Shown: piece after piece, positions 7,055-15,200 of the stretch
How the letters are laid out: every line of letters begins with the position of its first letter
Position numbering within the stretch: the first letter of the stretch is position 1
Assembly (NCBI GenBank): GCA_041623895.1
Contig: JBFJVZ010000113.1
Coordinates: 1-17,673 of the forward strand
Reading direction: 5' to 3'
Origin: JBFJVZ01 sp041623895
GTDB taxonomy: Bacteria > Planctomycetota > Planctomycetia > Pirellulales > Pirellulaceae
DNA length: 17,673 nt
The notes under the pieces: model-generated
What the model was told of the DNA's origin: nothing
Database searches by the model: none
The model's input: the letters and a program-made list of their open reading frames with translations, nothing else
Program-made: the position numbers and the translations under genes

Positions 7055-8464
7055 ATGCAAACTCTTAGTGTCTTTGACATGTTCAAGATCGGCGTGGGGC
7101 CTTCCAGTTCGCACACCATGGGACCTTGGCGAGCAGCGCAGCGATTCCTGAACGAATTGTTGCCGGAGGAACGATCCAAAATCAGGCAAGTCAGCGTCGA
7201 TCTGTACGGTTCGTTGGCCAAAACCGGTCGCGGACACGGCACTCATGTGGCCGTCCAACTGGGACTGTCCGGAGAAGATCCCGAAACCATCGACGTCACG
7301 ACCATCCAACAGCGAATTCGCGAGATCAAGGAATCGAAGCGGATCAAGCTGGTCGGTGTTCACCAGGTGCCTTTTGATCCGTGCGCGGATATCAAATTCC
7401 ACGATCGTCAGTTGCCGATGCATCCCAACGGGATGCGGTTCTCCGTGCAACTGCACAATGGTGCAACACGCGATCAGGCGTTCTACTCCGTGGGCGGCGG
7501 TTTCATCGTTGCCGAACATGAAAGTATCAATGGATTGGTAGTGCCCCTGCCTTACCCCATCGAAAACACGCTCGACCTGCTTGCTCACTGCAAGGCGTGT
7601 TCGTGCCGAATCGCCGATATTGTGATGCGAAATGAGTTGAGTTTGCGAGCGGAGTCGGAGATCCGTGAAAGACTGACGCGGATTAAGGACACCATGTTTG
7701 ATAGTATCTATCGGGGCTGTCATACCGACGGTGTTTTGCCGGGTGGACTGAACGTTCAACGGCGAGCTGCCCGGATGGCGCGAAAACTGCTTGGCGAGGA
7801 ACCGCCGGCCAGTGTTGATCCTTGGATCGCGGCCATCAAACGTCAGCCGCACAACTTCCAAAGAATCCTGGATTGGGTGAGTTGTTTTGCGTTGGCGGTG
7901 AACGAAGAAAACGCCGCCTTCGGTCGCATCGTCACGGCGCCAACCAACGGGGCAGCCGGTGTCATTCCCTCCGTGATGCTTTACTGTTTGGAGTTTTGTG
8001 ATGTGGCGGCAGACGCGCATTTTGATTTCCTGCTTACCGCTGGCGAAATCGGCTGCATCTTCAAAAAAGGTGCCACGATCTCTGCGGCTCAGGGGGGATG
8101 CCAGGCGGAGATCGGTGTGTCATCGGCGATGGCCGCGGCGGCCTTGGCCGAAGCGATTGGCGGCACGCCCGAGCAATCGGCGGAGGCTGCCGAGATCGCG
8201 ATGGAACATCATCTGGGTATGACCTGTGATCCCATCGGCGGACTTGTGCAAATCCCCTGCATTGAGCGCAACGCGATGGGAGCGGTGAAGGCAATCACGG
8301 CGGCACAATTAGCAATCCAACGAGACCCGGCGGAGGCGCGCGTTTCCCTGGATACGGTAATTCGCACGATGTGGGAAACGGCACAAGACATGAGCGAGAA
8401 GTACAAAGAGACTTCCGAAGGTGGCCTGGCCGTGCAGATCCCGGTCAACCTCAGCGAATGTTAG
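7055..8464 (+). CDS. sdaA: L-serine ammonia-lyase, iron-sulfur dependent, single chain
   Basis: The 469-residue enzyme converts L-serine to pyruvate and ammonia in the cytoplasm. Its length fits single-chain SdaA-type enzymes, in which the beta domain (about 1-155) precedes the alpha catalytic domain (about 185-465). The N-terminus MQTLSVFDMFKIGVGPSSSHTMGPW is diagnostic. The alpha domain shows APTNGAAGVIPSVMLY. Three cysteines match the [4Fe-4S] ligands: C349 (QGGCQAEIG), C391 (GMTCDPIGG) and C402 (QIPCIERNA). ATG 7055 is chosen because the family N-terminus begins exactly there. The frame extends upstream to 6704, but that part overlaps DUF1501 and is not protein-like. The gap after DUF1501 is 38 bases, with only a weak GGGA ribosome site at 7041-7044. 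The stop codon TAG (8462-8464) shares its last base with a 13-base terminal inverted repeat. Confidence 0.97.
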   Translation: MQTLSVFDMFKIGVGPSSSHTMGPWRAAQRFLNELLPEERSKIRQVSVDLYGSLAKTGRGHGTHVAVQLGLSGEDPETIDVTTIQQRIREIKESKRIKLVGVHQVPFDPCADIKFHDRQLPMHPNGMRFSVQLHNGATRDQAFYSVGGGFIVAEHESINGLVVPLPYPIENTLDLLAHCKACSCRIADIVMRNELSLRAESEIRERLTRIKDTMFDSIYRGCHTDGVLPGGLNVQRRAARMARKLLGEEPPASVDPWIAAIKRQPHNFQRILDWVSCFALAVNEENAAFGRIVTAPTNGAAGVIPSVMLYCLEFCDVAADAHFDFLLTAGEIGCIFKKGATISAAQGGCQAEIGVSSAMAAAALAEAIGGTPEQSAEAAEIAMEHHLGMTCDPIGGLVQIPCIERNAMGAVKAITAAQLAIQRDPAEARVSLDTVIRTMWETAQDMSEKYKETSEGGLAVQIPVNLSEC

Positions 8465-8678
8465 GCTTTGTCTCAAGACTCAGGTTCGTGGTAACTGGGA
8501 GGGCGAGGCTCCCGCCGAGCCGAAGCGTCGGAAAACGCTTTGCGGCTCCGCGGGAGCGTCGCCCTCCCATTGGCTGTGTAACTTGTCTTCTTCTCCCCCA
8601 CGCGTAACAAAAAAAACGTATATGCCGGCCACTTTTCACCATCCCAGCCTCGCCCTCCCGTTTTGAGACAAAGCCGAA
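8461..8678. mobile_element. MITE-like element: terminal inverted repeats around a long GC-rich hairpin
   Basis: GGCTTTGTCTCAA (8464-8476) is perfectly inverted at 8663-8675. Including neighbouring bases, the ends match at 17 of 19 positions (8461-8479 against 8660-8678). Inside is a long imperfect hairpin at 8497-8568. The left arm start GGGAGGGCGAGGC (8497-8509) has an imperfect partner at 8556-8568 and a perfect one at 8647-8659, next to the right terminal repeat. CGAAT occurs on both outer sides (8455-8459 and 8675-8679) and could be a target duplication, although five bases is weak evidence. No transposase is encoded, so any movement would need an enzyme supplied in trans. The element fills the gap between the convergent serine dehydratase and glycosyltransferase genes. 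Confidence 0.65.
8497..8568. terminator. Long stem-loop, possible bidirectional transcription barrier
   Basis: A 72-base inverted structure pairs GGGAGGGCGA with TCGCCCTCCC, then GCTCCCGC with GCGGGAGC, GAGCC with GGCTC and AGCGT with ACGCT near the loop, with a few mismatches and bulges. It begins 32 bases after the serine dehydratase stop and lies between two convergent genes, so a role in ending both transcripts is plausible. No U tract follows on either strand, so any termination would be non-classical. It is part of the larger inverted-repeat element. Confidence 0.45.
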
Positions 8679-8711
8679 TACGCGGAGCGTTCGACGACTT
8701 TGATGTTTGGG

Positions 8712-10085
8712 TTATCGGATGATCGCCAGTTTTGCCAGGGAGCGCGCATTGCCGTGCACGACATTGATTGGCGACTGGCCGCGATTGACCACGCGTCCTT
8801 CCGGCGTCACATGAACTTCGCCGGCGCGGCGATCGTGCACGCAGTAATTCCAAGTTTCTGGAATCTCTTGCCAGCGGCTGCCGTCGCTGTGGCAATAGAT
8901 GTTCAACGCAGTTTGGTCGCCCCAATCGGTGGTCCCGCGCAGTTCGGCGGACTGCCGCAGTCGCGTTGCTTCGGCAAAATACTTCTGCATCACGGCGGCA
9001 GTGCCGGCGGCAAATCCGCTGTTCAGGAACGGATTCGTCGCCATCAGCTCGAAGGCTCGCCGCCGCATCGCGGGATCCGCAATCGTCCGCGTCCATCCAG
9101 TGATCGCAACGTTGTACGGATAGCCTCGGGGCTCGCGAACAGCCAACAGCTTGTCGGGGTACGTATGAGTCAGTTTCCAGAGCGGATCGAGACGCGCTTG
9201 AAAGATTACGTCGCTGGCGTCCCAATAAGCAACCGGCGTGTCGGGGCTGAGGCTATCGGCGAGTTCACCAAAATCGCTCAACCGTCGAACCGGCGGCATC
9301 TGCCCATTAGCAGGTCTGGTAATCACGCGCACGCCGGGTGCGGAGGAAAGGATCCGTGCTTCACTGGGATACAAACCGTATCCCATCACGATGACTTCTT
9401 GTTGATTCCCGGATGCGCGAAGCGTTCTCAGAAAGGCCTGGCGAAACCGATTCACATCGCGCCGATTGAATGCGACCAGGATCTTTGCTCTTGCGGTCAG
9501 TGCCGGATCGGTCTCGCTTGAATCCGACGAAGCTTTCAGGGTGGATGGGTCACAAGCGATCTGTGTTTTTGATAAATGCCACGCCTTGGCGGTGGGAAGA
9601 TACTCAACGCGCGAGCCCATGCTGCGCAGATCTTGGCAGCAACACAGGCATTCGCATTTGTCCGGCTCCCAGCGAAACCTCGTCCGCTGCAGCGCCGACC
9701 GCCGAAACATCGTCGCACCCATCGCCACGTGAGGCGAGGAACCACAACTATTTGCTTCGCCCAAGTAATCGGCGGCGAATCCTGCATACTCGGGACGCGA
9801 CGCGAGCGCGTGATGCAAACGCGCCACACAGTCGGGGGCCAGAGCGACATCGTCATCCAAAAACATCAACCAGGGCGATCGTGCCCGCGAGACTGCCTGG
9901 TTTCTTGCCCGCGCGATCGTGGCGACGCGATTGGCATCAGTTGCAAGCGGTTTGCCGATCACGCGATGCACACGAAGATCGATGCCGCGCTGGCCTTGCA
10001 CGGCCGCGGCGATTGCCGGCGAAAGCGGGCTTTCGTCGCGCGTCAGGATGGCAAGATCGATCGTGGGCCGGCGTGAGCTAACCAT
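8712..10085 (-). CDS. Two-domain glycosyltransferase (GT2-like plus PLOD/procollagen-GT-like)
   Basis: From ATG 10085 the protein has 457 residues. The N-terminal half (about 8-175) is a GT-A, family-2-type domain: LAILTRDES at the start, then LMFLDDDVALAPD (D77-D79) as the metal/nucleotide-sugar motif. A region about 60 residues later contains five cysteines in seven residues (C144, C146, C148-C150) before DLRSMG, where GT2 enzymes carry their acceptor-site (E)D..R motif. The C-terminal half (about 200-430) looks like a second GT-A domain of the procollagen glycosyltransferase/PLOD kind, with AYWDASDVIF (D289, D292), FLNSGFAAG (354-362) and DWGDQTALN (387-395). It probably adds two sugars to one acceptor; donor and acceptor are unknown. 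The frame extends to 10151, overlapping the upstream gene, but GGTGA at 10093-10097, 7 bases before ATG 10085, favours the shorter form. Confidence 0.85.
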   Translation of the reverse strand: MVSSRRPTIDLAILTRDESPLSPAIAAAVQGQRGIDLRVHRVIGKPLATDANRVATIARARNQAVSRARSPWLMFLDDDVALAPDCVARLHHALASRPEYAGFAADYLGEANSCGSSPHVAMGATMFRRSALQRTRFRWEPDKCECLCCCQDLRSMGSRVEYLPTAKAWHLSKTQIACDPSTLKASSDSSETDPALTARAKILVAFNRRDVNRFRQAFLRTLRASGNQQEVIVMGYGLYPSEARILSSAPGVRVITRPANGQMPPVRRLSDFGELADSLSPDTPVAYWDASDVIFQARLDPLWKLTHTYPDKLLAVREPRGYPYNVAITGWTRTIADPAMRRRAFELMATNPFLNSGFAAGTAAVMQKYFAEATRLRQSAELRGTTDWGDQTALNIYCHSDGSRWQEIPETWNYCVHDRRAGEVHVTPEGRVVNRGQSPINVVHGNARSLAKLAIIR

Positions 10086-10122
10086 GTTTCCGTCACCGCT
10101 GGTTGTGACTGAGAACTTTTGC

Positions 10123-10608
10123 TTAGTAGTAGCCACAGCCGGGATTACCAAGGCGGCCGTACAGTCCTCCGCCGTCCATGTCGTAGTGGTTGACGGAGCG
10201 GTCCTCGGGCAACGGCGGATAGTACTCGGCGCTTTCGGCGGCGGTCAGGCCGGCCTGCAATTCCAAAATCGACTGCGCATTCTCGCGGACGTAAACAATG
10301 CCCTTCACTGCTTCCTTGTCCAAATTAGCATCGGCTCTGACGACCAAGGTCTTGCCTTCCAACCACTCGCCGTCGGTCAAGTCAACGGCATCGAAGCTGG
10401 TGGGCAGAAAGATCGCCGTCACATCAGAGAGAAAGAAGGTACGTTTGATGATTAACTTTGGCGAGATCTTCTGCGTCGCGACCACGACGTCTTTCTTTCC
10501 AAGGCTGCGGAATGCAATTTCAGCAACGTCGGGAAGCCGGGGAGGAATGGAAACCGTCCCTGACAAGTACATCAGTCGTAACTGCTCTTTGCTGGCGTCT
10601 TTACTCAC
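10123..10608 (-). CDS. Unrecognised 161-residue protein upstream of the glycosyltransferase
   Basis: I do not recognise this family. The protein has no signal peptide or membrane helix and looks soluble and mostly beta, with alternating segments such as KDVVVATQKI, KLIIKRTFFLSDVTAIFLP and GKTLVVRADANL. A short helical stretch (about 118-127) precedes a proline-rich PPLPED, and the C-terminus is rich in Gly and Tyr, ending GLYGRLGNPGCGYY. The start is GTG at 10608, supported by AGAGG at 10616-10620 with a 7-base spacer; the next ATG would remove 12 residues. It lies 37 bases before the glycosyltransferase start in the same direction, so the two are probably cotranscribed. Protein-like composition, a good ribosome site and the operon position support a real gene. 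No function is proposed. Confidence 0.75.
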   Translation of the reverse strand: MSKDASKEQLRLMYLSGTVSIPPRLPDVAEIAFRSLGKKDVVVATQKISPKLIIKRTFFLSDVTAIFLPTSFDAVDLTDGEWLEGKTLVVRADANLDKEAVKGIVYVRENAQSILELQAGLTAAESAEYYPPLPEDRSVNHYDMDGGGLYGRLGNPGCGYY

Positions 10609-10863
10609 AGAATTGCCTCTGAACCTAAGGTACGGGTGCGGGTGCGGGATGTTCGGTAGCCGTGCACAGTAATTACGGCCGGGGGCAGCCGCAAGGAAAT
10701 GAGATGCCAGAGGGGCTTGTTTTTCGGCAAGTTGGAATCAGTGGTCGGTTTTGGGCCTGCATCTGCACAAATCGGGCCCGGTATCGAGTGCAACGCGGCA
10801 GCCGCCGAGCTATTCTGCTAATTGGAAATCGCTTCCAGAACTGTGCCCCATCGAAGACAAAAA
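10609..10863. other. Divergent intergenic region
   Basis: These 255 bases separate the minus-strand 161-residue gene and the plus-strand protease gene, so both promoters should lie here. A short G-rich tandem, GGGTGC repeated twice then CGGG, lies near 10633-10649. A TATTCT at 10811-10816 could be a -10 element for the protease, but no TTGACA-like -35 is properly spaced before it, so no promoter is called. No gene was recognised. Confidence 0.4.
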
Positions 10864-12165
10864 ATGAGACGCTTGACCATTTTCCTGTGTGCCCTGTTTG
10901 CCGCTGGTTCGGCGATTGCCGTCAACGGACAGGGTGTGGTGCTGACTCCCAAAGACGATTACGAGTCGATCCCAACGCCAGCGGGCCCAGCGCCGTCCCC
11001 TGCTGCCATGAGCATTAATATCGGGATCGGCGCTGGATTTAAAGATGACTATGACCTGCCCGCGAAAATGGATTTGGGCGAATACTTGCCGCCACCCGGT
11101 CAACAGGGAAAGACCAACAATTGCGTTGCCTGGGCCATCGCTCATGCCGCCTACTCGTGTCAGATCGGCCAGCAACGGCATCAGAAACCTGAACATGATT
11201 GCGATATCTTTAGCGCCGCCTTCTTGTATGAGGGGCTGCGAGAGGGCAACGATGGATTGGATCCGTTGAAAGTCATTGAGTTTGCAAGAAAGAATGGCTG
11301 CGCGTCACAAGCCAGCATGCCAGCGGACGCCGCGACAACCAGCACACAGGCAAAAGCAGAAGCAAAAATATTCCGTGCGATTCGACACGAGCGGCCCACA
11401 AACCTGGAAGACATCAAGACGTTCATCTACGAAGGGTACCCCGTTATCTTGGTCGTCTACATGGATGATGGTTTCCGTTCGGACGCGCTGAACGAAAAGC
11501 CGTACACATGGTCAAAAAGTAAAAACCACGGCTTGCACGCGATCACCGCAGTCGGCTACGACGACAGCAAGCAGGCAATTCGGATCATGAACTCTTGGGG
11601 CACAGGCTGGAAAGACGCGGGCTATTGCTGGGTCTCGTATGAAAACTTGGAATCCATCAATGACGACAGTTGGTGTCCACGTGCTTACGTCGTCAAAATT
11701 AAGCAATCCGCGCCGTTTAACATGCGGACCGGTGAGGAACGTTATCAGTTAAGAAAAGATCGACGCGTTTACCAACGCGATGAAGACGAGGCTGTCACGC
11801 TTAGTGAGTGGAAGATCGACGACGCAGTTTGCAGCAGCGATTCACTGTTTGTCCTGCGCCGCGATCAAAAGCTGTTTCGATATAACGACGATGGCAGCTG
11901 GACTGTTCTGAACGATGGTGTCCTCAAGGACGAAACGATCGCGATGATGGCAGCCGATCGTTTCAATCCGCTTCACGTGCTAACCGATGATGGCGAATTA
12001 TTCCAATACAACGAGCGGAGCGGACAATGGAGCCAGGTCTCCCTGACGTCAGGGCAACCGCCTGAGGTGGTCGATATACGTGGCTCCGACGGTGAAATCT
12101 ATGTCACCACAAGCAAGGGCACGGTCTTTGTGCGCGATGATGACTCATGGACATTGGCACCGTAA
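10864..12165 (+). CDS. Secreted papain-family (C1) cysteine protease with C-terminal propeller-like repeats
   Basis: From ATG 10864 the protein has 433 residues. It opens with a clear signal peptide, MRRLTIFLCALFAAGSAIAVNG, which is why this start is preferred over the ATG at 10822. A C1-type catalytic domain spans about 65-280 and all four key residues are visible: Q81 of the oxyanion hole, nucleophile C87 (QGKTNNCVAWA), H225 (GLHAITAVGYDD) and N243 (IMNSWGTGWKDAGYCW). There is no obvious inhibitory ERFNIN-type propeptide; the 30-40 residues before the domain are low-complexity and proline-rich. Residues about 285-433 form tandem units built around LF.Y....W, such as LFRYNDDGSWTVL, LFQYNERSGQWSQV and VFVRDDDSWTL. 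They suggest a tectonin- or WD-like beta-propeller for ligand binding. The protein probably acts in the periplasm or outside the cell; its target is unknown. It converges on the kinase-STAND gene. Confidence 0.9.
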   Translation: MRRLTIFLCALFAAGSAIAVNGQGVVLTPKDDYESIPTPAGPAPSPAAMSINIGIGAGFKDDYDLPAKMDLGEYLPPPGQQGKTNNCVAWAIAHAAYSCQIGQQRHQKPEHDCDIFSAAFLYEGLREGNDGLDPLKVIEFARKNGCASQASMPADAATTSTQAKAEAKIFRAIRHERPTNLEDIKTFIYEGYPVILVVYMDDGFRSDALNEKPYTWSKSKNHGLHAITAVGYDDSKQAIRIMNSWGTGWKDAGYCWVSYENLESINDDSWCPRAYVVKIKQSAPFNMRTGEERYQLRKDRRVYQRDEDEAVTLSEWKIDDAVCSSDSLFVLRRDQKLFRYNDDGSWTVLNDGVLKDETIAMMAADRFNPLHVLTDDGELFQYNERSGQWSQVSLTSGQPPEVVDIRGSDGEIYVTTSKGTVFVRDDDSWTLAP

Positions 12166-12181
12166 GGATCATGGTACCGGT

Positions 12182-12290
12182 GTGGGCCGTGAGGCACCGG
12201 GCGACTTGTGAGGCCCGGCCGCTCACAGGTCACGGCTCACTAGAGCATTTTCAACAATGCTGTGTTCATCGAAAAAGGGGTCAGGTATCA
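12182..12290. repeat. GTGGGCCGTGAGG repeat, copy 2, with adjoining repeat words
   Basis: The block 12182-12202 matches 2748-2768 at 19 of 21 positions. It is followed by a GTGAGGCCCGGCCGCTCAC stretch (12209-12227) with short inverted ends, and by CGGCTCAC (12233-12240), the reverse complement of 2741-2748. Next comes CTAGAGCATTTTCA (12240-12253), which matches CTAGAGTCTTTTCA at 127-140 at 12 of 14 positions. The stretch ends in AAAAAGGGGTCAGGTATCA (12272-12290); its GGGGTCAG word also occurs inverted near 2667-2674. Several repeat families are thus stacked in the gap between two convergent genes. Its position would allow a role in ending transcription, but that is inference. Confidence 0.6.
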
Positions 12291-12299
12291 CCAGCAACG

Positions 12300-15200
12300 T
12301 CAATCAGATTTTCCGGGCGAGGGCATCGTCCGCGCCACGCGAAAACCGTAATAGGGATAGTTGAACGACGGGTTTCCGCGTTCGCGTGAAGCACTGCGCG
12401 TGGACGAAGTCGGATAGAAAATAGCACTGCCTCGCAAAATGTGCCTGCCAAAAGTGTCGTAATCAACCGACGCATCAATCATCACCCGTCTTGTTGCATC
12501 ACCTCTCTCTTCGGTGTTCTGACACCACTCCATGATGTTGCCAAGCGTGTCGAACAAACCAAAATCGTTGGGCAGCAGTCGCTTGACAGGATGCAGTCGC
12601 GGTTGCGTCAAATGCAGCGGATTCTCAACCGTCCAGGCGTACTTGGGCAGCAGTTCGTTTGAATATCCAAAATGCCGCGTGGTTGTGCTTCCCGCGCGAC
12701 ATGCGTACTCCCATTCCGCTTCGGTCGGTAAGCGGTAACCCGTGCGATCCAGGTAATTCGTTGGCAGTTCGAACCCCTCGCCGATATTTTCGATCGGCGG
12801 ATAGCACATCTGATCCTCATCGATGTTTTCTTGCTCACTAAGCCAGCGGCAATACTTCACTGCGTCATACCAACTGACTGAATTGACGGGGCATTGATCC
12901 GAAGGCGTGTAGTCGCTCGCATAGATCACTTCCGAGTCAAATTGCTTGTAATCAGCCAAGGTGAGTTCGGTTGCCGCAATGGCAAAGGCTCGTGGTATGC
13001 GAACTCGCTTGGATGTTTCGCCCGTGTGATCCCGAAACAGCTCATGGCCGGGGGATCCCATCTGAAACTCAACCGGTCCATCGATGACGACAAACGATTG
13101 ACCATGCGGGTTACTGAACCACGTGGGACCGTCAATTTGCCGATCGTCGGGAAGCTTCGCGGTTTCGATTTGGATCCGCACGTCATCCCATTGCCAGTTG
13201 CGGGCAAGATGTTCGCAAACCGCATGAATTCCTGACGAGGGATGAGATGTTCCCAAGCGATGAATCAACTCCTTCAGCGTTGCAGCCTGATCGACGGGTA
13301 ATTGCTCCGGTCGGTATTGCGCCAGAGCGGCAATGATCGCAAATCTTCGCGAGTCGTCACTCTCGTCCACCAGCCGGTCCAGCAGCACTTGCGGTTCGCT
13401 ACCCAGTTGAGAAAGCCTGTCAATCAAGAACGATCGCAAGCGAGAATCCGGCTTACTTTCCAGCAGCGGCCACAAGCTTTCCGGTTCACCGAGCTGCAGC
13501 AGTGCGATCACCGCGTTTGCCTGGCGGCTGGCGACTCGATCTTGTTCTTGATCGCTGACGTGCGGACGGTGCCATACTGAACTGGCAACCGCGCCATCGT
13601 GATGGTCGACTACCGAAATGCAGACGGGGCGAAATCCTTCTGCTGCAAGTTTCTCGGCGCGATCCAGGTGTAACTGAATGTCCAGCAGGTTCAGCGTTCT
13701 CGATTCAAACAAACTGCCATTCCACCAGGTTGCCGCCCAAGTCAGTTCGTCTTGCAACTGGCCGGCTGGGTTCAGACGCACATCGATCTGGGTCCAACCC
13801 TCCAAGATTCTCGATTCGTAGTCGCTTTGCAGATCATGCCAGGCGTCGTCATAGCTGGGATGAATCAACATCTTTTTCCGCACCGAACAATAGCGGTGCG
13901 AACCGTCGGGATGCAACAGCTTCAGGTTTGACTTGGGGACATACTTCCCGTCGTTCAGCGGTCCCCAGGCGGCGGCGTGATCCTGTTCGGTCACGCCAAC
14001 GTAGATCTTACTGTCAATCACCGACTCATCCGGATCACACCACAGCACTCCATACTCAATCTCTTCTCGATCGGTATTGGCCGAAGCGATCACGGTGATG
14101 TCGGTTGGGAGCAACTCTTGGGCTCGCATCAGCGGCTCTTGCTGCATCGTTTCGTCGGCCCCGATGTGACGGGTAAACGCCCAGGACCTGCCATCGCGCT
14201 GCCAAACCGCCGCTACCAATGTCTCGTCTTCGCGTAAATAAGTACGCACCGACTCAGGTCGATAACCGCAAGCACCAAGCTTCGCTGCTAGCGGCTCAAA
14301 GCCATCCAGTGGCAACGACTGACAAAACGCTAAAGTCGATGTTAGTATTCCATCAGCCTCCGCGAGCGCAGCTCTGATTTCCGGATCCGGCTCAGGCGTG
14401 TCCCCATCCAACTGACTTTGCGGCCACGTGGAAGCGGCTTTGGTCGTCAGTTCTCGCCGTAACAGCGGCACGACCGCTGTTGCATCGGCGGACACCACAT
14501 CAAATAAGACCTCGAACTGAGCGGGCGAAGCCGAAACCAGTAAGTCAGCCAAAAGTGGGTCAGTGGCCTGCAACGATAGCGACAAGATGACGGCGGCGTT
14601 CACTTGAACACTTTCCCGCGGAGACGTCCTGAATAGATCTTGAGTCGGTTCGATCAGGAATCGCGACAGTTTGCGCAGTGCCGACGACAATTCGATAACA
14701 AACGGAGTGCTTTGGCTGACGACAACGCGGGCAAGCCGATCGGCATGTTGGAACCAACGATCATCATCGGGATCAAGGTGAGCCAGCGCAAGGGCCGCGT
14801 GAAGCCAGTTTTGTTCGTCAGCGGTTTCCGACTCGATGATCGACCACAGTGATTGACTGGCCTGGTCTGAATAGGGCCGCAACTGACGGGCGATCAGCTC
14901 GATTTCATCAACATTCGCCGCAGCCACGGCGTTAACCAGTGGTTTCACTTGCTGCGGTCGAGAACCTACCAAGGCCAGCCGGGCGTGCAGCTTTTCTGCT
15001 CTGGTTTGATCATTTCGTTCCAGGACCGACTGCAGCAACGGCTGCGCATGATCAAAGATCGGCCGCATCCCTTCGATCACACGAGGCACGTTTTGGACGT
15101 CGGCGGCCAGCAACTGCTTGACCATCAAACGAGCTTCTTGCTGCCTTGATTCTGCTCGAATTTTAGCTCGAATCAGCGAGGCACCCGACAGCACAATCAG

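Noticed and set aside
7028..8020. A 330-codon minus-strand open frame opposite the serine dehydratase
   Set aside because: It lies wholly antisense to a confidently identified enzyme gene, has no recognisable domain, and is explained by the GC-rich codon pattern of the true gene.
10086..10151. Longer start for the glycosyltransferase
   Set aside because: It would overlap the end of the upstream gene by 29 bases, and the extra 22 residues do not resemble the domain start; a GGTGA site supports ATG 10085 instead.
12300..13100. FGE domain as variable target of a diversity-generating retroelement
   Set aside because: FGE/C-type-lectin ends are common retroelement targets, but no reverse transcriptase, template repeat or second copy of this 3' end was seen in the window.
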